From: Hyposmocoma kahamanoa
Lineage: Eukaryota > Arthropoda > Insecta > Lepidoptera > Cosmopterigidae
Reading direction: 5' to 3'
Length of the DNA stretch: 64,000 nt
Assembly (NCBI RefSeq): GCF_003589595.1
Contig: NW_020653409.1
Coordinates: 2,824,145 to 2,888,144 of the forward strand
Shown here: positions 10,496-20,935 of the stretch, piece by piece
Layout: each line of letters opens with the position of its first letter
How positions within the stretch are numbered: position 1 is the first letter of the stretch
The notes under the pieces: generated by a model
Database searches by the model: none
Told to the model about the DNA's origin: nothing
Seen by the model: the letters and a program-made list of their open reading frames with translations, nothing else
Translations under genes and position numbers: made by a program

Positions 10496-11571
10496 TTAAT
10501 TATTTATATTAAATCACATTGTCTTTGAAAAATTCTTTAATATTATAGCAACTTTTATTTATGAGAATATCTATTGAATGCTTAGAGAAAATTCGAACTT
10601 CCTTAATTTCTTCTTTCTTTCTTGATGTACAACCATTTAATCATTTATTTCTCAGTTTTTAGTTTTCGTTTTCTTTTAAAAGAAATCAGCGTAATTGACA
10701 TTTTCTTATGTGCATTTTTTCATGAAAGATTATTTAGTCATTTTTAGTGATAACAAACAATTTTATTGTACATCATTGTACATTATATAATTACATTCGT
10801 TGTGAAATTCTAACATAAGTACACGTTCAATCAACAACATTATGCACATATTATTATTAAAAAAAGAAAGTTACCGAAATACAAATGTGTTCGTTATGAA
10901 AAGAAGGACAGGATTACCAGTTTAGAAATCTTCTGATCTTTTCTATGATGTCTCTCACATTTAATTAAAAGATACTTTCAAATTTTTATATATATTTACA
11001 CGTTTTAAAGATGTTTAATCTTCGACCATATAATTTGTATAACAGCTCCAACACCTCAGAGTCCGAATTTGGTCATAAAACCAGACTTGACATTTGCCAT
11101 TAGGGTTGATAGATTTCCTGCATTATATTCAAGCAAACGATAGCTTTAGAATTTATACTCCATAAAAGATAGTCTTCCGCCATATGATTTTGTTGAATAA
11201 TTAGAGACTTGACATTTGCTTCAAGTTTAATGTCAATTATAACATCAATTTGAATCTCATTAAATGGTATATTGTTGCCCGTTTGTATCTTTAACTTTAA
11301 TTTTAATATTTCAATTATTTTTCAAGTGGTATTAAGTTACCAAAGCTGCGTACACATATAAAGAGTAAGGACTTTACTAAGAAAAAACTTAAATGTGAAT
11401 TAAAATTACATTCTAAAGCCGTTTGATAAACGTACCGTAAGTACCTTTTCCTTGTATCCTTTTAAATGCTTTGATTAAGTTGCATAGATTTCGATTATTA
11501 AAAGAACTTTATTACCTCAATCGGTATCGTAAAAATGGACTTATAGAAGTAGTTTACAGGAAAATGCAAAG
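10496..11571. other. intergenic with a weak repeated motif
   Basis: The blocks taatcttcgaccatataatt (11019) and gacttgacatttgc (11085 and about 11206) repeat within the stretch and again near 8706. AT-rich, no open frame. Confidence 0.35.
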
Positions 11572-11716
11572 GGCCATTCAAACGGACTAATGAAATGGAT
11601 CTAATATCACGACAAGTTCTGTTCGAAATTCAAATTGACTAACCACATGGCTTTAATATCACGTGAAATTCTGTTCGAAATTCAAACTCACTAATCACGT
11701 GTCTTTAATATCACGT
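11572..11716. repeat. minisatellite, 52-bp period, about 2.8 units
   Basis: Taatatcacg recurs at about 11602, 11654 and 11706, with ttctgttcgaaattcaaa in units one and two. The units differ at scattered bases. No function is visible. Confidence 0.8.
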
Positions 11717-11868
11717 TACAGACAATTACAATTACATAATGTTCTTGATGTGGATGAGCAATATTAAATCCGTCTCATAGGCAAATGTAACCTGTTTACC
11801 AAGCATGATAATTACGGCAGAATTTTATACATCTTGTGTAAACGTACATAACTTCAGGGTGTATCTTA

Positions 11869-12096
11869 TTAACTAATATGAAAGAATACAAATATTCTAA
11901 CATGGTTAAATTGTAATTTATCCTGGAGATACTCGTCCACGTCGTAATAACTTCGTAATAACTTACGAATTAATAATTTTTTCAAAGCATTTGTGAATTT
12001 GTTTATGTTTAATTCTGATTTTAAATATTCTTGGTGTTTGTTATAGATTTTTATTGACAGAGAATGAAGTTCGGAACTACATATACGCCAGCACAT
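11869..12096 (-). pseudogene. LINE reverse-transcriptase protein, C-terminal tail relic
   Basis: About 70 minus-strand codons contain SLSIKIYNKHQEYLKSELN, then INKFTNALKKLLIRK and SYYDVDEYLQDK. This resembles the end of insect non-LTR retrotransposon polyproteins, where the pattern is YNKLP..IR.L....FK..LK..L....YY...E. The catalytic palm with the YADD-type motif is not present. A stop follows at the lower-coordinate end. Sequence further upstream is frame-broken. It is a 5'-truncated, decayed insertion with no function of its own. Family assignment within LINEs is not possible from this piece. Confidence 0.6.
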
Positions 12097-12595
12097 TAAG
12101 CTACATATTGACGTGTCTTATTCTGTTGCACTGGAGGCGATTTTCAAACCAAAATGAGTAGTGTGATGTGCTCTTGACCGTCCCTTCAATTTAGACGGCA
12201 TCGCCTGTATTAAGTTATTTTTATTTCGCGGAATGTCATGTCGTAGGGCGTCTCCGACTTTATTATAAAAATTAGGGTAATTAGAGTAATTTTTCATGAA
12301 TTTGCACACTTACAATATATAATACCTGGAAACGTTAGTATATTAAGTTTTTGAAAGTACGGCTAAGTACAGCTTTCTACTCGCTTTATATTTACAATAG
12401 TGTAATTAAAAAAATTTATAATTTATAAACTATAAAAATATTTCGCAATCGTGTATGTATACGATTACGTATACGCATATGTAAGCAAGTATATGCAAGC
12501 GAATACGCTTTATTTAAGTTATAACAACATTGGAGATTGTAGAAGAACCTTGTTAGAATGCAATTAAAATTGTTTTCATAAGGGTTACATAAAAT
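12097..12595. other. probable older LINE-derived or unique sequence
   Basis: Sequence upstream of the LINE tail. Short minus-strand frames at 12118-12309 and 12416-12649 carry no recognised motif. It may be the decayed body of the same LINE. Confidence 0.3.
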
Positions 12596-12715
12596 CCTAT
12601 GGTCACGGCTGACTGCAGCAGGCACGAACTGAACTGTAACGGCCCGCAACGTTGGTTTGTTTGAAAAAACAAATAAACGCGATTTAGAACCGAAAAAAAT
12701 AGTTTCAAAAACCCA
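12596..12715 (+). mobile_element. Rpt-G, diverged copy
   Basis: Tatggtcacggctgactgca and gcaacgttggtttgtttgaa align with the family core. The bases after it (aaataaacgcgatttag) match the copy at 3340. Confidence 0.65.
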
Positions 12716-13423
12716 AACAACTTGAGTTGTATTTTTTGTTTCAATGTGATATTTTTTGGTTAATTTTGTTTGGGTGGGGGAAATAAGGTAATTTAGCGCA
12801 TCAAGTCATATCCTTAAATACCTCAGAAGAAACCACACAATAGTAGCTTAGATTTAGTTAATATTTTATGGCGGCCATCTTGATTCAGCATTCGAAAATT
12901 TTCGGTCCCGACAGATCTAAACACGATTTTTTGATGACATATTTAATAAAAACAACTCGCTAGCCAACCCTATCGTCACCTGGTAGTTGCATTATGGCTC
13001 CAAATAGCACATCTCGCATGCAAGTGTAATTTTGACAGCCCACTAACGCGCGCTATGCAATTTTCACGCATAGATCACTAATTTTTGCCCGAAGAATGTT
13101 GTAAGTTAACTTAGTCCGTGTTCTGATTTCAATGCTTACGATTAAAGAGCTTTTAGTTTTAAGTATGTGTTAGGTTGGAGTTGTTTCGCTCGGTGTTTTT
13201 AGTGTTGAAAATTGAGTCAAATTTCTTAAGCACCAAGTCAGAAATTCTATTCAGAAATTCTGCATTATTCTACGCTCTGACGGCATTGTTCTAAAATAAA
13301 CAGTAATTTCGGGATATAATATCAAAAAAGGAGAAACTTGAGATTTACTTAAAATGTAAAAGTACTGCATTATTTGAGTATTAAAAAATCAGTTATGTGC
13401 AATTACCTACTAATACCTATTAT
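12716..13423. other. intergenic, possible 5' gene region unproven
   Basis: It contains atggcggccatcttgatt near 12868 and some GC-richer patches. No open frame and no family repeat is seen. Confidence 0.35.
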
Positions 13424-13588
13424 GATCTCGGTGGCTCAACGGTTTGCAATGTAGGCGTTGGATGAAAAGGTCCCAGGTTCGATTACTGGTAGAACCAGTT
13501 CGGGAAAATAACTTTTCGAAATTGATTTTGGTCTAGGTGTTTCCAGTAGTGTAATTCGTCTATGCTCTAGTGCTCACAGTACAGGGAA
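13424..13588 (+). mobile_element. tRNA-headed SINE (SINE-D2 type)
   Basis: The tRNA-like head at 13424-13490 has box A tggctcaacggtttgcaatg and box B ggttcgattac. The body starts agaaccagttcggg. A head-less relative is at 55690-55775. Box A matches well; box B has one change from consensus. Confidence 0.72.
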
Positions 13589-13592
13589 TTAT

Positions 13593-13862
13593 CTAGTTTG
13601 AGACCAGGTTGATGTGGTTATTAAGCACATAATAGCTAAGTATTTTTTTAGAGGGACCAATCTTTAACCATGTATTCTTATGAAGTGATGCATGTCGTTT
13701 AAGATAACCGTGATGCGAACGCACTCTAAAGCAACGAAATTTGATCCTATTTCGAATATTAAATAATCGAACCCTAAAAGTCTCGAGACGTGTCGTCGGG
13801 ATTGGTGCAAAACCGCGTATGTAAGTAGTATTGGTAAAAAGCGCGTATCTACACCAATCCAA
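13593..13862 (-). other. unrecognised 89-codon frame
   Basis: Open on the minus strand, basic, with a conventional-looking mix of residues (RLFNIRNRIKFRCFRVRSHH). There is no clear start context, splice pair or family motif. It could be chance, an exon or an old transposon piece. Confidence 0.2.
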
Positions 13863-14014
13863 ATTTCACAGGAGTGGGATTTAACGTTATTACTTTGTTA
13901 TTTCAATGGCTACGACTAATCATATATCAATAAATCACGCTAATTTGGTTGCCATGACATTTACGCGGCTTTCACTTGGCGACTAAACTACCGAAATGGA
14001 GACTCATAATCAAA

Positions 14015-14097
14015 TGTATATAATAAATGTATAATAAATGTAAAATATAAAAATAATATGTAAAATAAATATATTTTCTTTCTTTCTTTCTTTCTTC
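14015..14097 (+). mobile_element. retrotransposon 3' tail with (TTTC)n
   Basis: An AT-rich run with aataaatgtaaaatataaa ends in tttctttctttctttctttc. It is the mirror image of the tail at 4386. Probably the last bases of a LINE or SINE insertion. Confidence 0.5.
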
Positions 14098-14835
14098 AAA
14101 TGCTAGTTATGCGTAATTGCACTGTCGTCGACGGTATGTAGAAGTTTCCCATCATATTCTATTATAGTTTTAAAATAATGCTCGCATAAAAACTAATGAT
14201 TGTTGGTCAAATTATACTTCTTTTTCTTCTTATCGTATCAATGGCATAAATTATAATACATGCCATTCTGGTGGAAGTTGCTCAGGGTACGCCAGACTTA
14301 CGGGAAAGGAATGGTACGTCACGGGTGGCTCCTTTCGTGCACCGCAAAATGTAATAACACAATATTTTCCAGATCATAAAAATTTTAATTAAACCATGAC
14401 TGTAGGAAAAATAATAAATTCCTTATATTCATCGCCATCATTGTTAACCTATTAAAGGTCAAGGTGGGCATGGGTCTCCTCGGAAAAAAAGGAAGCGGAA
14501 AAAAACTGTTTTGCTAGATTAAAACTATAGATGGCTTAGAAATTTGCTATTAAATAGCTGTCTTACAAAAAATATACGATACACCTAAGGATATTATCTA
14601 AAGAATCTTCTTATTTGCTACACGATAGGATGTACTTTATCCGCTCATGTAAAATCCTGAAAACATATTAAAATTTAAGTCAGAAATTTATTATTTAAGA
14701 ATAATTTATCTAACTATGTACATAATTTTTATATGGAAATATTTCCCTTTAAGTACTATGAGAACCTGCTAAATTTCGGTTTCCAACTGAAGCCCTGTAG
14801 TAAGTTATTAATTTCACATTTATCCCAAAATTTGC
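14098..14835. other. intergenic
   Basis: A short SINE-like remnant (gggcatgggtctcctcgg) lies near 14467. Otherwise AT-rich with nothing recognised. Confidence 0.4.
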
Positions 14836-15075
14836 AAATTGACCAGCGCTTTAACGACACGTCGCGCCGCCCGCTGCCCCGTCGGTCACCATTAGGTGTT
14901 TGTCGATATCGCATCTGTGTCAAATTGTCTCCGCTTGTTCTTGTTCAGGACGTAAGGGGCGGTCACCCACACCTCACCTCCGAAAATGAAGACTCGCGTT
15001 GATATACCTCGCCTTAAGCTGCAGTCCGCCACGCTGCGCTTACTTAACACGATTTGTAAGGGTTGTAAGTAAATC
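14836..15075 (+). other. GC-rich island, unrecognised
   Basis: A sharp rise in GC against AT-rich flanks (cgtcgcgccgcccgctgccc at about 14862). An ATG at 14987 opens 28 codons (MKTRVDIPRLKLQSATLRLL) and stops at a taa just after gggttgtaag. It could be a first exon, a promoter region or a transposon body. I do not recognise it. Confidence 0.3.
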
Positions 15076-15190
15076 TTCTTCTATTAGTGTAATACCCTTA
15101 GAATTACTTTTTTACTTTTTTATGCTAGTGAGCAGAGAATAAAAAAGTAATGACAAAAGGCCACTCTCCTGCCTCTCCCTAGCTTTAGAT

Positions 15191-15734
15191 TAGTGATGGG
15201 CGAATATTCGGTAAAAAGATTACCGAACCGAATATTCGGCCGAATAATTCGGTACGGTTTGCCGCCCTTTGTCCTGAATTGTAAATTAAGAAGTCGGTGC
15301 ATGTTGAGCGCGCGACCCTTCTGCCCGCTTACCCCACACCCGCATCAGCTATAAATCTAGCCTTGATTTAATTCGTTGAATATTTCTAACTTCTAAATCG
15401 TGTCACCAACTGTGCAATCCTTTTTATGTAAAATAACTATACATACTGTTACTTAATTTATGATTAAAATATATGTATATTAAGGACTTGAGTCACATTA
15501 AAACTAAGGTTATATCTATCACTTTTAGTCAATCTCTCACTTTGTCTTGACAGATGTGTAAAGAAGAATCTAGGTAATAAATTAGGTACTAGGTAGGACA
15601 AATTTAGCTATCTAAACGATTTAATATTCCGCAAAAGCATGTTCGGCATTAATAATCGGCCGAATACGAATGTTCGGTTATTGTGTCGAACATACCGAAT
15701 ACCGAACATAAAGCGAATATTCGGCCCACCTCTA
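15191..15734. mobile_element. hAT-like nonautonomous DNA transposon with perfect 8-bp duplication
   Basis: The ends are tagtgatgggcgaatattcg and gcgaatattcggcccacctc-ta, an imperfect terminal inverted repeat. The same gaatattcgg motif is repeated subterminally. The flanks are ctttagat at 15183-15190 and again at 15735-15742. Ends of the type TAG.GRTGGGC with an 8-bp duplication fit the hAT superfamily. About 544 bp, with no transposase reading frame. Confidence 0.9.
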
Positions 15735-16233
15735 CTTTAGATACCCTACCGCGCCCTTCATATTGACGGAACGGCAACTAGACTGGCAGCGAGCCGTCTT
15801 ATTATGTTAAGGCCTTTGCTACGCTACGTGTTTGACTTTAGCTACGTATTTGACTTTATTTAATTTGTCTGGAATAATTTACTGTTGTTTTAGGATTTAA
15901 TAAATAAAATCATTAGTTTACGTAATGATCATATTATGTTATGTGTGAGTTATATATATAATATATTCATTTGCTCTTACAGTCACTGCATGTTACACCA
16001 GACAAAATTATATATATATGGAGTGTCCGCGGTGTGCCCACTAGGCTATCACCGATCTTATATTAAAAAGTTTTGTCACAAATCTATAACGTCATTTGAA
16101 AGAATATCAAAGAACGAAATGGCATGTCTGCAAACTTACAACTTACAGGAAAGAGGTCTAAATATTCTACGAATTAAATTAGTCGATGATTTTCTTACGC
16201 TTACAAAAAAGAGAGTTATAAAATTTCACATAT
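15735..16233. other. intergenic with a 113-codon unrecognised frame
   Basis: The plus-strand frame 15936-16277 is rich in I, Y and F and lacks a recognised motif. It overlaps the fold-back that follows, which argues against a gene. Confidence 0.3.
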
Positions 16234-16447
16234 CGTCGGTGTTTTGTAGGAGTAATTTACACAGGAGCATGTTTTAGTTTTTCACGACTATTTTAAAATA
16301 TTTACGTCCTGTTTAAATTCAATTTTAAACCTTAAACGTAATTAATACCAAAACTGAATTTTAGAACCGGATGTAAATATTTTAAAACAGTTGTTAAAAC
16401 AAAAATTTTCGCAATAGCGCTTTCGCTCTTTCTACAAAACACCGACG
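16234..16447. repeat. fold-back (inverted repeat), about 214 bp
   Basis: The arm starting cgtcggtgttttgtag at 16234 pairs with ctacaaaacaccgacg ending at 16447. Inner blocks attttaaaatatttacgtcc and ggatgtaaatattttaaaac also pair. Arms of about 100 bp have mismatches. It is probably a worn MITE. Confidence 0.75.
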
Positions 16448-16952
16448 TTATACATAATTTGTTTCCTGAAATTCGTATTATTTTTGTGACTTCCGTATGA
16501 TAAAGCAGTTTTGATATACATATGATAGCATGTGGTTTTTATACCAACGGTACGAAATATCCCATGCGGCCACGTACCCTCGTTGAACTCTTCTATATAC
16601 GTTTACTAAACGCATACATTACTGCAATGTACACATACTGAACAATGAATTATAATAATGTTGCATTGTTTCCCAATTTCTTAAGAAAGTTTTCAAAATA
16701 CTATCTTCTATGTGTAAATGAACTCAGGTTATAGCGGTTTACGTTGCCCTCTTTATAATAACTACGCATTAGCATTTTTGTGAAGCATAAGATTTTGCTT
16801 AACAATAAAACTGAAACTAAATAATAAACCGCTTATTGGGTCTTGTAGATCTCGTTTCGCGGATCCCATATATGTTAATAACAGAAATTGGCTAAAAATG
16901 TCGATTACGTTAATTTATGATAAGGATGGCAGCGTTTGTAATCCAATGTATC
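16448..16952. other. intergenic, nothing recognised
   Basis: AT-rich stretch between two inverted-repeat elements. No frame, repeat or RNA-like signal was found. Confidence 0.45.
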
Positions 16953-17239
16953 TTAAGCGTGAAACACACAAAGAGCTGGTACGAGTCGGCCACGGATCGG
17001 GCGTGAGTCGGGTTGAGAATTAGACCCGCCGTTGTTCCGACCCGACTCGCGCCTTATTCGTATCCGCTCTCGGTATGTTTCACAATTTATGCCGTGTAAC
17101 GACAACACACCAAACGAGGGCACTTGCGCCCGTCTCGCGCCCGCTCTTGGTGCGTTGTCGTCCATATAAATACACGGTGTTCGATTCGCTGCGGTCCCGT
17201 CACGCGCCCGACCCGCTCTCGGTGTGTTTCACGCTTTAA
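16953..17239. mobile_element. GC-rich TTAA-flanked MITE
   Basis: It begins ttaagcgtgaaacacac and ends gtgtgtttcacgctttaa: terminal inverted repeats next to TTAA on both sides, with one extra T on the right. TTAA targets fit piggyBac-like or Kolobok-like elements. The interior is much GC-richer than the window, repeats the motif ccgctctcggt at about 17068 and 17212 with a variant at 17142, and holds a second 15-bp inverted repeat (acgacaacacaccaa / ttggtgcgttgtcgt, 17099-17161). The 70-codon minus frame is not supported as a gene. Confidence 0.82.
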
Positions 17240-17429
17240 CATTAAAACAATGACATTTTACCCAAGTTTTTCTTAGCAATAAAATAATAACATTTGTCTG
17301 TATGTACGTCCTACACGAAATTACATTTTCTTTGATATAGTGTTATTATAATAGTCGAATTTTATGACGATAACAAAGACGGCTACTGGCATTACTTAAA
17401 AAATCCTGTTGTCACAATTATTGAATAAA

Positions 17430-17700
17430 AAGCTGTGGTATCCTAATGGTTTTACCTACCGCCTTTCAAGCAGAGGACGTGGGATCGAATTCGGGCTTGC
17501 AGGCTCCTCTCAGGCGAGGGTATAGGCCATATAGTCCGCCACGATGGTTCAATGTCGGCTAGGTACTACTCACACGTTTACCAATGATTGTGAACCTTCT
17601 TTAATGTGCAGGTTTTATCACGATGTTTTTTCTTCACCGAAGACATGCTAAATTTCAAACAAATTTCGAGTAACTCTGTTTGTGAGGCGGTAGGTTACTC
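17430..17700 (+). mobile_element. SINE-D copy with tRNA-like head
   Basis: Head: tgtggtatcctaatggtttt for box A and gtgggatcgaattcggg for box B, with the linker gcctttcaagcagagg typical of this group. The downstream block cacgatgttttttcttcacc is shared with the copy at 44300. Box B is degraded. Confidence 0.72.
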
Positions 17701-17900
17701 TATTTTCATTCGATCAAAACACTTGTAATCCATTACTTAAACTAACGTCAGTTTATTATCAATAATTAAAAATACTTCTGTAGTATTTTTCAAGATTGTA
17801 TTTGAAAAGCTATTTTTGTAGAAAAATAATGTTAATGGATTTTACAAATAATTTGTTGGAAATTTTATTAAGTAGCTGTTTTTATTATTTATATAATATA

Positions 17901-18111
17901 ATAATAATAACGCACACACTCAACATAGCCCCGCACTAGGGAAACCCTGTGTTACGGGTGTCATGGACACACATATAGACAACCACAAATTACACCCAAA
18001 CTCACGAAGGAAATAAATGTAGGCCATATAAATATTTCTCCCGGTCCGGGAATCGAACTTAAGACCTCTGCGTGGCAGTCCGGCATGGTAACCGTTCAGC
18101 CACAAAGGCAG
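17901..18111 (-). mobile_element. SINE-B, full length
   Basis: A minus-strand copy: tail (TAA)n then cgcacacactcaacatagcc, the body, box B ccgggaatcgaactt and box A taaccgttcagccac on the plus strand. The tail of AAT repeats fits retroposition. Confidence 0.9.
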
Positions 18112-18157
18112 ATTTTTATCAAATATATTCAATACGCATTTAAGAAGATTAATATTA

Positions 18158-18759
18158 GGGGTTAAAGTATGAAATTGCCGATTTATTGCAATAGGTTCTT
18201 TGAATTTGCGTAGAATCTTCATGGTTTGAGGTTTTCGAATGAAACTTTTTTCAAATGGTTTCTGCGTTTTTTTTTTTTTTTTAAATTTGAAACATTTGAA
18301 TATCGACTTTCAATTGTTNNNNNNNNNNNNNNNNNNNNNNNNNNNNNNNNNNNNNNNNNNNNNNNNNNNNNNNNNNNNNNNNNNNNNNNNNNNNNNNNNN
18401 NNNNNNNNNNNNNNNNNNNNNNNNNNNNNNNNNNNNNNNNNNNNNNNNNNNNNNNNNNNNNNNNNNNNNNNNNNNNNNNNNNNNNNNNNNNNNNNNNNNN
18501 NNNNNNNNNNNNNNNNNNNNNNNNNNNNNNNNNNNNNNNNNNNNNNNNNNNNNNNNNNNNNNNNNNNNNNNNNNNNNNNNNNNNNNNNNNNNNNNNNNNN
18601 NNNNNNNNNNNNNNNNNNNNNNNNNNNNNNNNNNNNNNNNNNNNNNNNNNNNNNNNNNNNNNNNNNNNNNNNNNNNNNNNNNNNNNNNNNNNNNNNNNNN
18701 NNNNNNNNNNNNNNNNNNTAGATTTTCAGTACAAATCGGCAATTTCATACTTTAACCCC
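18158..18759. mobile_element. TA-flanked inverted-repeat element spanning the assembly gap
   Basis: Ggggttaaagtatgaaattg at 18158 is mirrored by caatttcatactttaacccc ending at 18759, and TA lies just outside each end. This pattern fits a Tc1/mariner-type MITE. The interior is mostly N, so its length and content are unknown. Confidence 0.75.
18319..18718. other. assembly gap, 400 N
   Basis: Four hundred undetermined bases, a conventional placeholder size. Frames reported across it are meaningless. Confidence 0.99.
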
Positions 18760-18763
18760 TATT

Positions 18764-19073
18764 ATAAAGTAATTGCATTACTTATTAAAGATAAAATATA
18801 TTGTTAAGTCTTTTATTTTAATTTTTGTTTTTTCCTTGTTGCCAATTTACGTATGCAAATGGGAATTGTACAAAAATCATTGCAATAGAGTAAGCTCATG
18901 TAACTGTACTACAAAACAGTAGGAACTTGGCATTTCATACGAAGTCGTGAGCGTAGACCACCCGGTGGCTCGTTACGACCAATACGAGCCCATTAACGGG
19001 CATTAGACCACATTTACATGTACGTGTGGCGCACTATAAGTTACCGGAATGAATAAGAAAAAAATACTATAAA
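18764..19073. other. intergenic, nothing recognised
   Basis: AT-rich stretch with no frame or repeat match. Confidence 0.45.
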
Positions 19074-19171
19074 TGGTCATAACAGTTGCAGTACCATTCA
19101 GCTTTTTAAATCGCAAAGATCTTATGGGCTCTGCCACTGTACTCGTCACTTTGGGACATAAGTTGATGTAT
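19074..19171 (-). mobile_element. Rpt-C fragment
   Basis: Cataacagttgcagtaccat, aaatcgcaaagatctt and gggacataagttgatgta are central family blocks on the minus strand. Both ends are missing. Confidence 0.82.
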
Positions 19172-19281
19172 GTGAGGTTAGAAATTTGTTTCAATTTAGA
19201 GTAAGGTGGCGTTCCATGGTCTATGCCTACCCCTCCTGTGGGACAAGGGCGTGAGCCTTATTACTGTATGTAAATCTCTAA

Positions 19282-19546
19282 TAGCAGTAGAGCTTCTGAA
19301 AAAGTTCGTCCAATAAATACTGCCATATTACCTATTTCTGCCGCCAAGCAGTAATGTCCGCATTACTGTGTTCCGGTTTCGAAGGGTAAGGGTGCTGGCG
19401 AAATTACAGGTAACGGGCGCAGTGGTAGTGTCCGTCAGATCTTTGCGACTTAAAGCTCTGAGTGGCACTGCAACTGTTATGGACAGGCGTGTAGCTTACC
19501 ATCAGGCGCACGACATGCTCGTCCCGTCTCTTGATATTGTATAAAA
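19282..19546 (+). mobile_element. Rpt-C, near full length
   Basis: It runs from tagcagtagagcttctg through ctgccgccaagcagtaatgt to cccgtctcttgatattgtat and an A-rich end. A short internal deletion removes part of the 'cttgtcaacttatgtctcag' block. Confidence 0.9.
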
Positions 19547-19595
19547 AATTCATAAAAAAGAAATAAAAAGACATTTAGTTATTTTATATATATAG

Positions 19596-19757
19596 GAAAT
19601 GAAAGTATTTTTCCGGATTTAAATCGCCGGATTTAAAATGACCATGGGACCTGTAAAGGGCCCGAAACGTTGGTTTGTTTGAAAAAACTAATATACGAGA
19701 TTTAAATCCGGAAAAATAGTTTCACTTCCCATGTGTAACAATCGCGAAAACCTAAGA
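19596..19757 (+). mobile_element. Rpt-G copy with 31-bp inverted arms
   Basis: Left arm 19596-19626 (ggaaatgaaagtatttttcc...) pairs with right arm 19699-19729 (...ggaaaaatagtttcacttcc). Between them lies the family core accatgggacctgtaaaggg and cccgaaacgttgg. After the right arm the sequence continues with the caatcgcgaaaacctaag block shared with 21868 and 41100. Confidence 0.75.
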
Positions 19758-20410
19758 ATTCGATATTTTATATCTAGTTTAACTAAGTTTTAGATAGGTC
19801 GATGCATTGACCTACTAGGTCAATGGGTCGATGTGAAACATCTTAAATACCTTTAAAAACTTCTCTCGATATTTCTAACATGTACCTTAAGTGTGATATT
19901 CAAAATGCGGCCGAAGTCGTAGATAGAAACATTGTACATAATAAAATAAATAATTACGGTAATTGTGTATTAAAATTTATCATTTATTGTTCTACGACTT
20001 TCTCCTTAGAACAAACGAAGTTATTGAATAAATGAATGCCAGATTTGTGTAAGCATATCCTCGTTTTAACTGCGCACATAATGAAATCAGCTCTTTATGG
20101 CTGGGGTATACTACTTTGTTACTATTGCTTTGTTTGCTTTATTATACGGCTGCTAGCTGTACAAAACATGTGGTTTGTATTTTCGATAGTGTATATCGAC
20201 ACTTTTTGCAATGTAAAGAAATTAGATGGACATACATTTTATTTTACAGACAACTCTTGAAGCACAGGAGAACTAAACAGAGAGGAAGGCAAAGCGTGTC
20301 ATTGGTAAAAAATTTAAATACCTTAATAAAAGCTTACATTATAAATTATCATATATACATACCTACATATTTCTATATTTGTAAATATATTTATTTTATA
20401 TATTTGTATA
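19758..20410. other. intergenic
   Basis: Overlapping plus-strand frames at 20036-20260 and 20116-20460 are cysteine- and tyrosine-rich chance-like translations with no motif. No family repeat is seen. Confidence 0.4.
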
Positions 20411-20458
20411 TTTTTAGTAGAAGTAGAGCTTTTTGTGAAATAATTAGTCCAGAGAAGT
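20411..20458 (+). mobile_element. Rpt-C 5' end fragment
   Basis: Tagtagaagtagagctttttg and attagtccagagaagta match the first 45 bp of the family; nothing further follows. Confidence 0.5.
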
Positions 20459-20544
20459 AACTAAGAGTACTACCTACTTAATTCTAGTGATGAAGGAGAC
20501 TCAGTCCTTTGAGGCCTATTAAAAAGACTCTATCTACTCCATGT

Positions 20545-20645
20545 TACGGAATAAATGAATGAATGATATTTATTTGCTAAGATTACAAAAGGTGGCACAA
20601 GTATACAATAATAAAACAGTCCACATATTTTACCGTTATTGGAAT
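20545..20645 (-). mobile_element. probable retrotransposon 3' tail
   Basis: Ggaataaatgaatgaatgat and atttatttgctaagattac resemble a short-repeat tail followed by antisense 3' UTR. No coding part is attached. Confidence 0.35.
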
Positions 20646-20714
20646 GCAATATGGATGTCTACATTTTGACAATTAAACAATTCTGTAGCAATTCCTATTT
20701 AATACAGAGCTCTA

Positions 20715-20935
20715 ATATAATAATAATAATAATATTGCACACACTGAACATAGCCCCGCACTAGGGAAAGCTTGTGTCGCGGGTGCCGTGGACACACACA
20801 TGTACAAGCAGAAATTACACCCAAACTCACGAGAGAAATAAATGTAGGCCATATAAATATTTCTCCCAGCCCGGGAATCGAACCTTCCTCTGCGTGACGG
20901 TCCGGCATGGTAAACGTTCGGCCACAGAGGCTGTT
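20715..20935 (-). mobile_element. SINE-B, full length
   Basis: A minus-strand copy with an (AAT)n tail, body and head. Box B reads cgggaatcgaacctt with a short deletion after it; the box A region is taaacgttcggccac on the plus strand. Confidence 0.9.

Noticed and set aside
18226..18807. Long reading frames across 18226-18807
   Set aside because: They consist of gap N translated as X.
20116..20460. A small cysteine-rich secreted protein
   Set aside because: The frame merges unrelated sequence with an Rpt-C fragment and has no consistent signal peptide or cysteine pattern.
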